A DNA stretch of 64,000 nucleotides, from contig DAOTXS010000024.1 of assembly GCA_034435055.1 (NCBI GenBank), forward strand, positions 1 through 64,000, read 5' to 3'. Positions within the stretch are counted from its first letter, which is position 1, and every line of letters begins with the position of its first letter. This stretch comes from DAOTXS01 sp034435055. GTDB lineage: Bacteria > Chloroflexota > Anaerolineae > UBA4142. Both the position numbers and the translations under genes were made by a program. Below, one piece after another: positions 8,442 through 15,375 of this stretch. The notes below the pieces were generated by a model that made no database searches, was not told the DNA's origin, and saw only the letters and a program-made list of their open reading frames with translations.

Positions 8442-9332
8442 GTGAATCAATTCGTCAAGCCGATGCAGGCATTTCCCGGCTTGGAATCTTTTGCCCGCAC
8501 GATCCGTTTGCCCCACGCCGGATTGACGCTTTACATTTACGATGCCGGCGACAAGCACGCGTCGCCCATTCTGCTCATTCACGGACTCGGCGATGAGGCG
8601 GATACGTGGCGGCATTTGATTCTGCCGCTTGCCGCAACTCATCGCGTCATCGCACTCGATTTGCCGGGATTTGGTCGCAGCGACAAGCCGAACGTCGCGT
8701 ACACGATTCCATTTTTCCAAAACACGCTAATCGAATTGCTCGACACGCTGGCAATTCAATCTGCGATGCTCGTCGGTCATTCGCTTGGCGCAATTATGGC
8801 GCACGCTATCGCATTGAATCACCCGGCACGCGTGAATCGATTGGTGTTGGTGGGTGGCGCGCTGGTTGCATCGGTGCAAAAAATCAACCTTGTCGCGTTG
8901 TTGTTTCTAATTCCCGGCTTGGGCGAATGGCTCTACAATCGATTGCGCAACGATCCGCAAGCCGCGTATCGCACTCTCGCGCCGTACTATCATCGCATCG
9001 ATGATTTGCCCGAAGCGGATCGTACATTCTTGTTCCAACGCGTCAACGAACGTGTGTGGAGTGATGAACAGCGCCGCGCGTTTCTCTCGACCTTACGCAA
9101 TCTCGTGCGTTGGATTCCCGGTCAGCAACGTGATTTACAATCGCGCTTGGCATGCTCGTCTGTGCCAACGCTCGCGATCTGGGGGGAGGATGACCAAATC
9201 AACGATGCCGAGAATGGTAAAGCGTTGGTCAAACTCCAACCGACTGCGCGATTGGTGATTGTGCCAAACGCCGGACACAATGTCCACCAAGAAAATCCGG
9301 GCGCGGTGTTGGACGCGTTACACACTGAATAG
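8442..9332 (+). CDS. Alpha/beta hydrolase
   Basis: A 296-residue alpha/beta hydrolase fold protein. The oxyanion motif IHGLGDEADTW, nucleophile elbow GHSLGA, acid WGEDDQIN and base AGHNVHQENPG form a complete Ser-Asp-His triad. A cap domain lies between about residues 150 and 200. There is no signal peptide. The GTG start abuts the previous stop (TAAGTG), which implies translational coupling; an internal ATG at 8463 is an alternative. The substrate cannot be read from sequence; epoxide hydrolase, esterase and haloalkane dehalogenase are all in this superfamily. Confidence 0.88.
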   Translation: MNQFVKPMQAFPGLESFARTIRLPHAGLTLYIYDAGDKHASPILLIHGLGDEADTWRHLILPLAATHRVIALDLPGFGRSDKPNVAYTIPFFQNTLIELLDTLAIQSAMLVGHSLGAIMAHAIALNHPARVNRLVLVGGALVASVQKINLVALLFLIPGLGEWLYNRLRNDPQAAYRTLAPYYHRIDDLPEADRTFLFQRVNERVWSDEQRRAFLSTLRNLVRWIPGQQRDLQSRLACSSVPTLAIWGEDDQINDAENGKALVKLQPTARLVIVPNAGHNVHQENPGAVLDALHTE

Positions 9333-9385
9333 TTACAGAGGTCATAGAGAAAAACTTTCTATGTCCTCGGTGGCAAAAAATAACC

Positions 9386-10318
9386 ATGTCCAAACGCCGC
9401 ATCTTGCTCCTTGTATTGTTTATTCTCGCCGCGCTAGTTGTGATCCCCAACACGCGTTCACTGTACGAGGGCATCTGGTTTTATTTGCGCGATGCCGTGA
9501 CGTACAATCCGTACGCAAGTATTCCGGTCAACCGCGATGGTCGTCACGGTTCGCTCTACGATCTCAGCCGGCTTCGCAATGTTGAGCGTTTGCAGTATCT
9601 CCACCGTACACTCGATTCGCTAAATCTCTCCGTCACGCCAATTGCAATTCCGAATTCATCTTTGCCCAACCTCTTCGTTCGATTTGATAGCGCGGCGCAA
9701 CCGCTCGTCATTTTTTCCGCGCACTACGACAAACTTTTCGACGAGGCAGAATATCAGGGTGCATCGGACAACACGGCAGCGGTGAGTGTTCTGCTCGCGG
9801 CAATTGATGAACTGGCGCGGCGCGGCGATGCCGGCAATCGCGCGTTCCTCTTTACCGGCGAAGAAGAAACCGGTTTGCGCGGCGCGGCGGCGTTCGTCGA
9901 GTACGCGCGCGCGAATAAAATAGCGATCCGCGAGATCATCAGCTTGGACAACCTCGGGCGCGACAAACTGGCCATTCGTCCGTCCGCGCCGATTCCCGGT
10001 TTTGTGTTCAACATTCCTTGGCTCGGCGACTTGGTGTTCGATGGACGCGAGATTCGTCCCAGTCCGGCGTTTCCGTTGGCAAATTCCCGGCTCACGCAAG
10101 CACTCTTGCGCGTGCAACCGGAGATTATCGTCTACGAACGTTTTACCGCGCTCGGCGATTCGAACGTGTTTCAAGCGAACGGCATCGATACCGTCATGAT
10201 CAGCGCGAGCAATATGTATTATCTCGAACAAACCTGGCACACCTACGCCGACCGCTGGGAATTGATCGACGAGCGCAATCTTGAACGCGCACTCGATTTG
10301 ATTTTAAATTACCGGTAG
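9386..10318 (+). CDS. M28-family zinc aminopeptidase, membrane-anchored
   Basis: A 310-residue metallopeptidase with an N-terminal hydrophobic anchor (about residues 5-22, RILLLVLFILAALVVIP), so the catalytic domain should face outside. The dinuclear zinc ligands of family M28 are visible: HYD in FSAHYDK, the bridging Asp in ASDNTAA, the Glu pair in GEEETGLRGA, an Asp in LDNLGRD, and the last His in TWHTYADRW. Known members are aminopeptidases or glutaminyl cyclases. It ends 2 nt before the next gene, so the 9386-13075 genes likely form one operon. Confidence 0.9.
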   Translation: MSKRRILLLVLFILAALVVIPNTRSLYEGIWFYLRDAVTYNPYASIPVNRDGRHGSLYDLSRLRNVERLQYLHRTLDSLNLSVTPIAIPNSSLPNLFVRFDSAAQPLVIFSAHYDKLFDEAEYQGASDNTAAVSVLLAAIDELARRGDAGNRAFLFTGEEETGLRGAAAFVEYARANKIAIREIISLDNLGRDKLAIRPSAPIPGFVFNIPWLGDLVFDGREIRPSPAFPLANSRLTQALLRVQPEIIVYERFTALGDSNVFQANGIDTVMISASNMYYLEQTWHTYADRWELIDERNLERALDLILNYR

Positions 10319-10320
10319 CT

Positions 10321-11160
10321 ATGACCCTTCGCATCATCACCGACAGCACGAGCGATTTACCACCCGACCTTGCCGCGCAACTCGGCATCGTCATCGTGCC
10401 GTGCTTCATCAACATCGGCGAACAAAGTTTTCTCGACGGCATCGACCTATCGCGCCAAGAATTTTACGCGCGACTCCCCACGTACACGCCATTTCCCAAG
10501 ACCGCCGCGCCCGGCATCGAATTATTCCAGCAAGCGTATCGGCAAGTGATCCGTGAGGGTGCCACTGAAATTTTATCGATTCACGTTGCATCGAGTTTGA
10601 GTGCGGTGTACAATGTTGCGATGATTGCCGCACAAGAAATGAACGATGCGCCCATCACCGTTTTCGATTCGCGGCAATTATCGCTGGGCACCGGTTTCCA
10701 AGCGATGATCGCCGCGCAACTTGCCGCCGCCGGATTTTCAATCGCTGAAATCGTCCGGCGACTCGACGAAAAAATCTTGCACATCCACGCTATGGCGGTT
10801 CTTGACACACTCGAATTTTTGCGGCGCGGCGGACGAGTCTCGCGGTTGGTGTCCAGTCTGGGCTCGCTTTTGCACATCAAGCCGGTGATGCACGTCTACA
10901 ACGGCGAAGTGAACGCCGAACGAGTTCGCTCGCGCAAAACCGCGGTGGCACGAATGCTCGACATTGCGCAAGCGTCCGCGCCGTTCGAACAACTTGCTAT
11001 CGTGCATACGCATGCGCCCGCGCTTGCTGAAGAATTGCGTCAACACGTGCAAACTGTTTTCCCATCGACCGATATTTCACTTTGTGTCGAAGTTACGCCG
11101 GTGATCGGCGCGCATTTGGGACCTGATGCCGTTGGTTTGATTTACATCGGCGCAAAATAG
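10321..11160 (+). CDS. DegV family fatty-acid-binding protein
   Basis: A 279-residue DegV protein. Known members bind a fatty acid for the FakA/FakB kinase system. The opening ITDSTSDLPPDLA, the motif FPKTAAPG, the segment VFDSRQLSLGTGFQ and the C-terminal GAHLGPDAVGLIYIG are all family signatures. The RRGGRVSRLVSSLGSLLHIKPV stretch forms the ligand pocket floor. No fakA is adjacent. It starts 2 nt after the M28 stop, without room for an independent promoter. Confidence 0.93.
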   Translation: MTLRIITDSTSDLPPDLAAQLGIVIVPCFINIGEQSFLDGIDLSRQEFYARLPTYTPFPKTAAPGIELFQQAYRQVIREGATEILSIHVASSLSAVYNVAMIAAQEMNDAPITVFDSRQLSLGTGFQAMIAAQLAAAGFSIAEIVRRLDEKILHIHAMAVLDTLEFLRRGGRVSRLVSSLGSLLHIKPVMHVYNGEVNAERVRSRKTAVARMLDIAQASAPFEQLAIVHTHAPALAEELRQHVQTVFPSTDISLCVEVTPVIGAHLGPDAVGLIYIGAK

Positions 11161-11174
11161 CGGAGGAATTTTTT

Positions 11175-12107
11175 GTGGAAAAAATTCGATTAGGTGCGAC
11201 GGATCTCGTAATCACTGAAATGGGCATCGGCGCGTGGCAATGGGGCGACACCCGCTTTTGGGGTTATGGTCGCGGTTACGGCGAAGATGATGTGCGCGCC
11301 GCAATGGAATTAACGATTACATCGCCCATCAATTTTCTCGACACCGCCGAAGTGTACGGGTTTGGTACATCGGAACGATTGATTGGTAAATTTCTCGATG
11401 GTCACCGTTCGTCGCTTGTCATCGCCTCGAAATTTTTTCCGTTCCCGTGGCGAGTGCGCCGCGCGCAACTCCTCGATGCGTTGCGTGGAACGCTGAAACG
11501 ATTGGCCATCGCGCAACTTGATCTGTACCAAATCCACTGGGCATTTCCGCCGGTGTCAATTGAAACGTGGATGTCGGCGATGGCGGACGCCATTGATGCT
11601 GGGTTGATTCGCGCGGTTGGCGTGTCAAATTACAATGCCGAGCAAACGCGCCGCGCGTACGATGCGCTTGCCAAACGTAACATTCCGCTCGCGTCGAATC
11701 AAGTGCCGTACAGTTTGCTCAATCGGAACATCGAGTTTGGCGGAACGCTGCAGACGTGCCGAGAATTGAACGTAACGATTATTGCGTACAGTCCGATTGC
11801 GCAAGGAATTCTTTCCGGCAAATATACGCCGGCAAATTTGCCGCCTGGGTTGCGGCGCGGACGATACAACCGAAAAGTAGTCGCCCAAGTGCAACCGCTG
11901 ATTGGTTTGATGCGCGAAATTGGTCAAGCACACGGCGGCAAGACGTCGGCGCAAGTCGCAATCAACTGGACGATCTGTAAAGGTACCGTGCCGATTCCGG
12001 GCGTCAAGAATGTCCGGCAGGCGCAGGAAAATATCGGCGCGGCGGGGTGGCGGTTGACGGCAGATGAGGTTGCGGCGTTGGATCAAGCGAGTGCGAGGGT
12101 AAAATGA
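11175..12107 (+). CDS. Aldo/keto reductase
   Basis: A 310-residue NADPH-dependent oxidoreductase of the aldo/keto reductase superfamily. The catalytic tetrad is in place: Asp in NFLDTAEVYG, Tyr in the same motif, Lys in VIASKFFPFP and His in YQIHWAFP. The cofactor segment VPIPGVKNVRQAQENIGA is also typical. The start is GTG, supported by CGGAGGAATTTTTT. It overlaps the next start (ATGA), so it is coupled to the following hydrolase. The substrate is not predictable. Confidence 0.93.
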   Translation: MEKIRLGATDLVITEMGIGAWQWGDTRFWGYGRGYGEDDVRAAMELTITSPINFLDTAEVYGFGTSERLIGKFLDGHRSSLVIASKFFPFPWRVRRAQLLDALRGTLKRLAIAQLDLYQIHWAFPPVSIETWMSAMADAIDAGLIRAVGVSNYNAEQTRRAYDALAKRNIPLASNQVPYSLLNRNIEFGGTLQTCRELNVTIIAYSPIAQGILSGKYTPANLPPGLRRGRYNRKVVAQVQPLIGLMREIGQAHGGKTSAQVAINWTICKGTVPIPGVKNVRQAQENIGAAGWRLTADEVAALDQASARVK

Positions 12108-13075
12108 AACGAATGCTCAAAATCATTTTGATCGTGCTTGGCGTTGTGATTGTCTTGTTGGCGATTGTTCCGTTTCTCATTCCGGTGCCACCGCTCGAAA
12201 ACGTTGTGCCGCCGGAAAAGCTGGCGGATGCGGATAGCCGGTTCATCAACATCCACGGCATCAACGTGCATTACAAAATGTTTGGGCAAGGCAAGCCGGT
12301 TTTCATTCTCTTGCATGGTTTCGCCGCGAGTGAATTTTCGTGGCGCGAGGTGATGCAACCGCTTGCACAAGAATACAACGCAACCGTGATCGCGTACGAC
12401 CGCCCGGCGTTTGGCTTGACCGCGCGTCCGTTGCCCGGCGAATGGACAGGCGACTCGCCGTACGGACCGGACGCGCAAGTGAATATGCTAATCGGTTTGA
12501 TGGACGCGCTGAAAATCGAACGCGCGATTTGGGTGGGCAATTCAGCCGGCGGCGGCATTGCCGCGCTCGCCGCGCTTCGTCATCCCAGCCGGGTGGATGC
12601 GCTGATTCTCGTCGATGCGGCAATCGGCGGGGGTAGCAACGCGCCGTGGTATCAGCCGTTGATGACGACGCCGCAAGGACGACGGATCGGACCCTTGATC
12701 GCGCGGCAGATCAAAGAGTGGGGCATTGATTTTGGCAAATCGGCGTGGCACGCTCCATCCAAGATTACGCCGGAGATTTGGCAAGGGTATTTGAAACCAC
12801 TTCAGGTCGAAAACTGGGATCGCGCGTTGTGGGAGTTTACGGCGTCGTCCCGCCCCACCGAACTGGCGAGTCAAATCAAAAATATCACGCTGCCGACGCT
12901 TGTCATCACCGGCGATGATGACAAAATCGTACCCAAGGAACGAAGCATTCGGTTGGCAAATGAGTTACCGAACGCCAAGTTGGTAGTGATTCCAAATTGT
13001 GGTCACGTGCCTCACGAGGAATGTCCCGCCGAGTTTCTGAGCGCGGTGAAAAATTTTATGGGGACGATGCGATGA
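12104..13075 (+). CDS. Alpha/beta hydrolase with N-terminal membrane anchor
   Basis: A 323-residue hydrolase. Residues 3-27 (IILIVLGVVIVLLAIVPFLI) form a signal anchor, so the enzyme is probably outside the membrane. It has the oxyanion loop LHGFAASEFSW, nucleophile elbow GNSAGGGIA (an NSxGG variant), acid TGDDDKIVP and base CGHVPHEECP. Its start overlaps the reductase stop by 4 nt. It is the last gene of the run and is followed by a strong terminator at 13084. Confidence 0.88.
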   Translation: MKRMLKIILIVLGVVIVLLAIVPFLIPVPPLENVVPPEKLADADSRFINIHGINVHYKMFGQGKPVFILLHGFAASEFSWREVMQPLAQEYNATVIAYDRPAFGLTARPLPGEWTGDSPYGPDAQVNMLIGLMDALKIERAIWVGNSAGGGIAALAALRHPSRVDALILVDAAIGGGSNAPWYQPLMTTPQGRRIGPLIARQIKEWGIDFGKSAWHAPSKITPEIWQGYLKPLQVENWDRALWEFTASSRPTELASQIKNITLPTLVITGDDDKIVPKERSIRLANELPNAKLVVIPNCGHVPHEECPAEFLSAVKNFMGTMR

Positions 13076-13083
13076 GAAAAGCA

Positions 13084-13115
13084 AAACCGGGTTTCAAGGA
13101 GAAACCCGGTTTCTT
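13084..13115. terminator. Bidirectional Rho-independent terminator
   Basis: A perfect 12-bp stem AAACCGGGTTTC/GAAACCCGGTTT with loop AAGGA lies between two convergent genes. Its A and T flanks allow it to act on both strands. Confidence 0.9.
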
Positions 13116-13117
13116 AT

Positions 13118-13450
13118 TTATGCCGCTTCGGCGAGCGCGCGATGTTCTTTGAAATACGCATCGACCTCGCTGCGTGCTTTTTGAAACTGTTTGATCAGTG
13201 CTTCGTCATTCCCTTTATACGAAGCCAGTGTTCGCTTGGCGCACGCCGAGCAACCCATCAACGCTTTGTAGCGATCCGGGTTGCAATCGAGGCAACTGCA
13301 TTGGCGGATCATCATCAGCGAGAAGGCAAGACTATCGGGGTGATCCTCGGGCAGGTTGGCGACACGCTTGGTCAAGTCGCGCCACTTGCCGTTGCGTATC
13401 GTCATCAACGATGCGATGCTCTTGTGCGGGAACAAAATCTCGGCACGCAT
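13118..13450 (-). CDS. Small Cys-rich hypothetical protein
   Basis: A 110-residue soluble protein of unknown function, starting MRAEILFPHKSIASL. Its central region holds five cysteines in CSCLDC...MGCSACAKR, a spacing that could bind zinc or a Fe-S cluster. The C-terminal half is a charged helix (IKQFQKARSEVDAYFKEH). Its start is separated from rnpB by about 70 nt and it is transcribed in the same direction, so it may be read from the tRNA-Lys/rnpB promoter. I know no named family. Confidence 0.6.
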   Translation of the reverse strand: MRAEILFPHKSIASLMTIRNGKWRDLTKRVANLPEDHPDSLAFSLMMIRQCSCLDCNPDRYKALMGCSACAKRTLASYKGNDEALIKQFQKARSEVDAYFKEHRALAEAA

Positions 13451-13519
13451 AGTTAATCGACTTCCTTTCTATGGACGCGGATAACGCATCCGCATTGGTT
13501 TTTCAATCGGCGATGAAAG

Positions 13520-13923
13520 CGGCAAGCAGCCGTACCCCCGATTCTGTTCTGTCCGTCATCTGTCTCACGGCTGGCGCCGTGGTCACGCTTGCGTTGCCGA
13601 GTGTTGTTCGGCTTTCACAGCGAAACTGCGACGGGAATCCACCGGCTTGCGCCAGCCGATCCCACCCGCCTTGCTCCCAGTTGGACATTCACCTAGCCGC
13701 CGATATTGCTATCGACGCTGGTGGGCTTTTACCCCACCGTTGCACTCCTGACTCGCTTACGCGAGCGGATATGTTCTCTGTTGCAGTTGTCGTCACGCGC
13801 CGATTACTCGGCGTGTGCCCTCACTTGTCGTTTCGTGAGGCAACCGCGTTTCTTGCCGCGGCAAGAAACCGGGAGTCGGGAAGTTCCTCTCGTTGATACG
13901 AGCGACGGATCACTTGCTTGCCG
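13520..13923 (-). ncRNA. rnpB: RNase P RNA, bacterial type A
   Basis: The ribozyme subunit of RNase P, which cuts the 5' leader from tRNA precursors. Read on the minus strand, the ends pair as a 9-bp P1 (CGGCAAGCA with TGCTTGCCG). The conserved core is present: GAGGAACTTCCC near the 5' end (P4 strand), AACGGTGGGGTAAAAGCCC (P10/P11 region), GGGAGCAAGGC, and ACAGAACAGAATCGGGGG near the 3' end (P4 return). About 404 nt is normal. Its P1 begins only 4 nt after the tRNA-Lys discriminator base, so the two RNAs must come from one precursor. Confidence 0.93.
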
Positions 13924-13966
13924 AAAATGAGGCGGCAGGGAATCGAACCCTGAACCCACAGCTTAA

Positions 13967-14660
13967 CCTACCACACTAGCTTTCGCTAGCCGCGCTTGCG
14001 CGCGTTGTAGTCTGGATCATCTCTTTACCCTCGGCTTTGTCCGGTCGGGTAGATTGCGTATGATCTCTGAGGGCTTGCTTGAAATCGAGATAGGTTTCAA
14101 ACCAATGAACACCTTTGCGTTGATTGTTCTTTGGTTTATCTACTCGAATGACGGTGGTGCCTTTGGCTTCAAGTATTTGATCTACACTCAAAAAGAGAAT
14201 GATATCTCTTTGCGGAATGTAAACCGCAAACACATCCACGTCTTTTGATTTGTAGCGATAGCGATATCCCCCGGACCACTCTTCCGAGAATCCACGCTAA
14301 TTTTGCCTTCTTTGAGATTCCTCGTCTTGACTTGGATTTTGATTGGTTGGTCATCAACCAAAACAATCAAATCCACTCGCGCCAAGTCTCCCATTTCGGC
14401 AAAGACGCTCAAACCTTTGGACATGAGATGCGCCGCGACACGCAGTACGCCAATGGCTCCCAACTGTTTACTATGTAGTTTCATCTATGCCGCTCTCCTG
14501 CATAGGGTATCAAACTTTGAGAGCCAATTCAAGGTTGCCTGCTGATTGCCCACATATCCCTGACATTTTCACGCGGAGTAACGTAGTCAGGGCTTGAGGG
14601 TGTTCCAGCATACAGCAATCTGCACTGTCCCAAATTACTTTGGGCAGGCTCCATTCATTA
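13967..14660 (-). ncRNA. Group I self-splicing intron in the tRNA-Lys anticodon loop
   Basis: 694 nt with the group I hallmarks on the minus strand. The upstream exon ends in U and its CAGCCTT pairs with the guide GAGCCTG (P1: terminal U-G wobble, one C-C mismatch). P2 is CCCAAA-GTAA-TTTGGG. P3 is AGATTGC with GCAATCT across the coding insert. P4 is TGCTG with CAGCA in GGGCAATCAGCAGG. P5 is CCCTGAC/GTCAGGG. P7 is formed by TCAGAGATCATACG and AGAGATGATCC. A P9 hairpin CTAGC-GAAA-GCTAG follows, and the intron ends in G. The large insert carries a homing endonuclease frame. Splicing itself is inferred. Confidence 0.9.
13976..14484 (-). pseudogene. Intron-encoded homing endonuclease of the PD-(D/E)XK type (I-Ssp6803I-like), frameshifted
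   Basis: Two overlapping frames rebuild one ~168-residue protein. The first (from ATG 14484) has HSKQLGAIGVLRVAAHLM, then RVDLIVL and IKIQVKT, the D...QxK variant catalytic pair known in I-Ssp6803I. The second has DVDVFAVYIPQRDII and RVDKPKNNQRKGVHW, the conserved C-terminal half. The switch falls at or near the five-G run (14267-14271), where one missing base would explain it. AGGAG lies 10 nt before the start. The coding end overlaps the P7/P3 core of the intron. This could be decay or a sequencing error in the homopolymer. Confidence 0.82.
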
Positions 14661-14721
14661 AAGGCTGTTGCTCTGCCAATTGAGCTACCGCCCCCTATAA
14701 GATTTTAACGTGCGTCAGGCA

Positions 14722-14749
14722 CAAAAATCGGCGTGAGTTCATCACGCCG
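14722..14749 (-). terminator. Hairpin with U-tail in the leader upstream of tRNA-Lys
   Basis: CGGCGTGA and TCACGCCG form a perfect 8-bp stem with a 5-nt loop; on the minus strand it is followed by ATTTTTGTG. It may end the GAF gene transcript, but it also lies downstream of the predicted tRNA-Lys promoter at 14778-14807, so it could attenuate tRNA/rnpB transcription. Confidence 0.6.
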
Positions 14750-14777
14750 CAACAGGCGTTTCCCCGTTTGCTTGGGC

Positions 14778-14807
14778 AGTTTACCACAACTATTTATTGC
14801 TTGTCAA
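14778..14807 (-). promoter_or_regulatory. Predicted promoter of the tRNA-Lys/rnpB transcript
   Basis: On the minus strand TTGACA (14807-14802) and TAAACT (14783-14778) are 18 bp apart. Transcription would begin near 14771 and run through the leader hairpin, tRNA-Lys with its intron, and rnpB. Confidence 0.55.
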
Positions 14808-14859
14808 GCGTTTTGCCAAGCTCAAATTATGTTAATTGGCGGCGAAGTAAAGTCGATGT

Positions 14860-15300
14860 TCAAAAGCGAATTGCCAATAATCTAGCAATCTCCTCCAAAA
14901 ATATCCGATCCGATTCGGTGAACGCCGCCGGCACATCGCTGTCAATATCGATTTCGCCGAACACACGATTGTCGCGCATAATCGGCACGACGATTTCGCT
15001 CCGCGTTTCCAAACTGCACGCGATGTACTCGGCATCGCTGTTCACATCGTCCACGATCACCGTGTCTTTAATGCGCGCGGCGCGCCCACAGATGCCTGCG
15101 CCAATCGGAATGCGTGTGTGTTCGGTGGGGCGACCGCGAAACGAATGCAACACCAATGTCTCGCCATCGAGCAAGTAAAGATAAACGCCGGTGTAATGTG
15201 GAAAATTTTCTTTGAGCGTTGCGGCAACCAAGTCAAGGAGATTAGAGATTGGGGATTCGAGATTTTGTTTGACCAGTTCAATTACTTTTTGTTGATTCAT
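14860..15300 (-). CDS. GAF-domain protein resembling free methionine-R-sulfoxide reductase
   Basis: A 146-residue single GAF domain. GAGICGRAA and EYIACSLETRSEIVVPI match the two conserved cysteine regions of fRMsr enzymes (IACxxxxxSEIVVP is their hallmark), and GEIDIDSD is the shared end. fRMsr reduces free methionine-R-sulfoxide. The middle resolving cysteine seen in some fRMsr proteins is not present, so a small-molecule sensor role remains possible. GGAGG lies 8 nt before the ATG. It follows nuoN in the same direction, with 75 nt between. Confidence 0.78.
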   Translation of the reverse strand: MNQQKVIELVKQNLESPISNLLDLVAATLKENFPHYTGVYLYLLDGETLVLHSFRGRPTEHTRIPIGAGICGRAARIKDTVIVDDVNSDAEYIACSLETRSEIVVPIMRDNRVFGEIDIDSDVPAAFTESDRIFLEEIARLLAIRF

Positions 15301-15375
15301 TTTTCATTCCTCCATAAGAACAAAACCTGTCGGATCCGAGCATCGACAGGTCTATCAATCTCTTGTCTCTAATCT

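Larger units (their letters stand above)
13928..14694 (-). tRNA. tRNA-Lys(UUU) interrupted by a group I intron
   Basis: The exons are 14694-14661 and 13966-13928 (minus strand). Spliced, they give a 73-nt cloverleaf: acceptor GGGGCGG/CCGCCTC, D-stem GCTC/GAGC, anticodon stem ACAGC/GCTGT, loop CTTTTAA (anticodon TTT), variable GGGTT, T-arm CAGGG-TTCGATT-CCCTG and discriminator A. All stems pair, with one G-T in the acceptor. CCA is not encoded. The intron sits between anticodon bases 34 and 35, the same position as in the cyanobacterial tRNA-Leu(UAA) intron. The 3' end is 4 nt from rnpB. Confidence 0.92.

Noticed and set aside
13471..13896. 141-residue plus-strand frame
   Set aside because: It lies opposite the RNase P RNA and has no protein-like features; the conserved RNA core explains the sequence.
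13928..14694. tmRNA
   Set aside because: The 3' part with a T-arm first looked like tmRNA, but the two ends form a complete tRNA-Lys cloverleaf and the middle has group I intron pairings. No tag-coding frame is seen.
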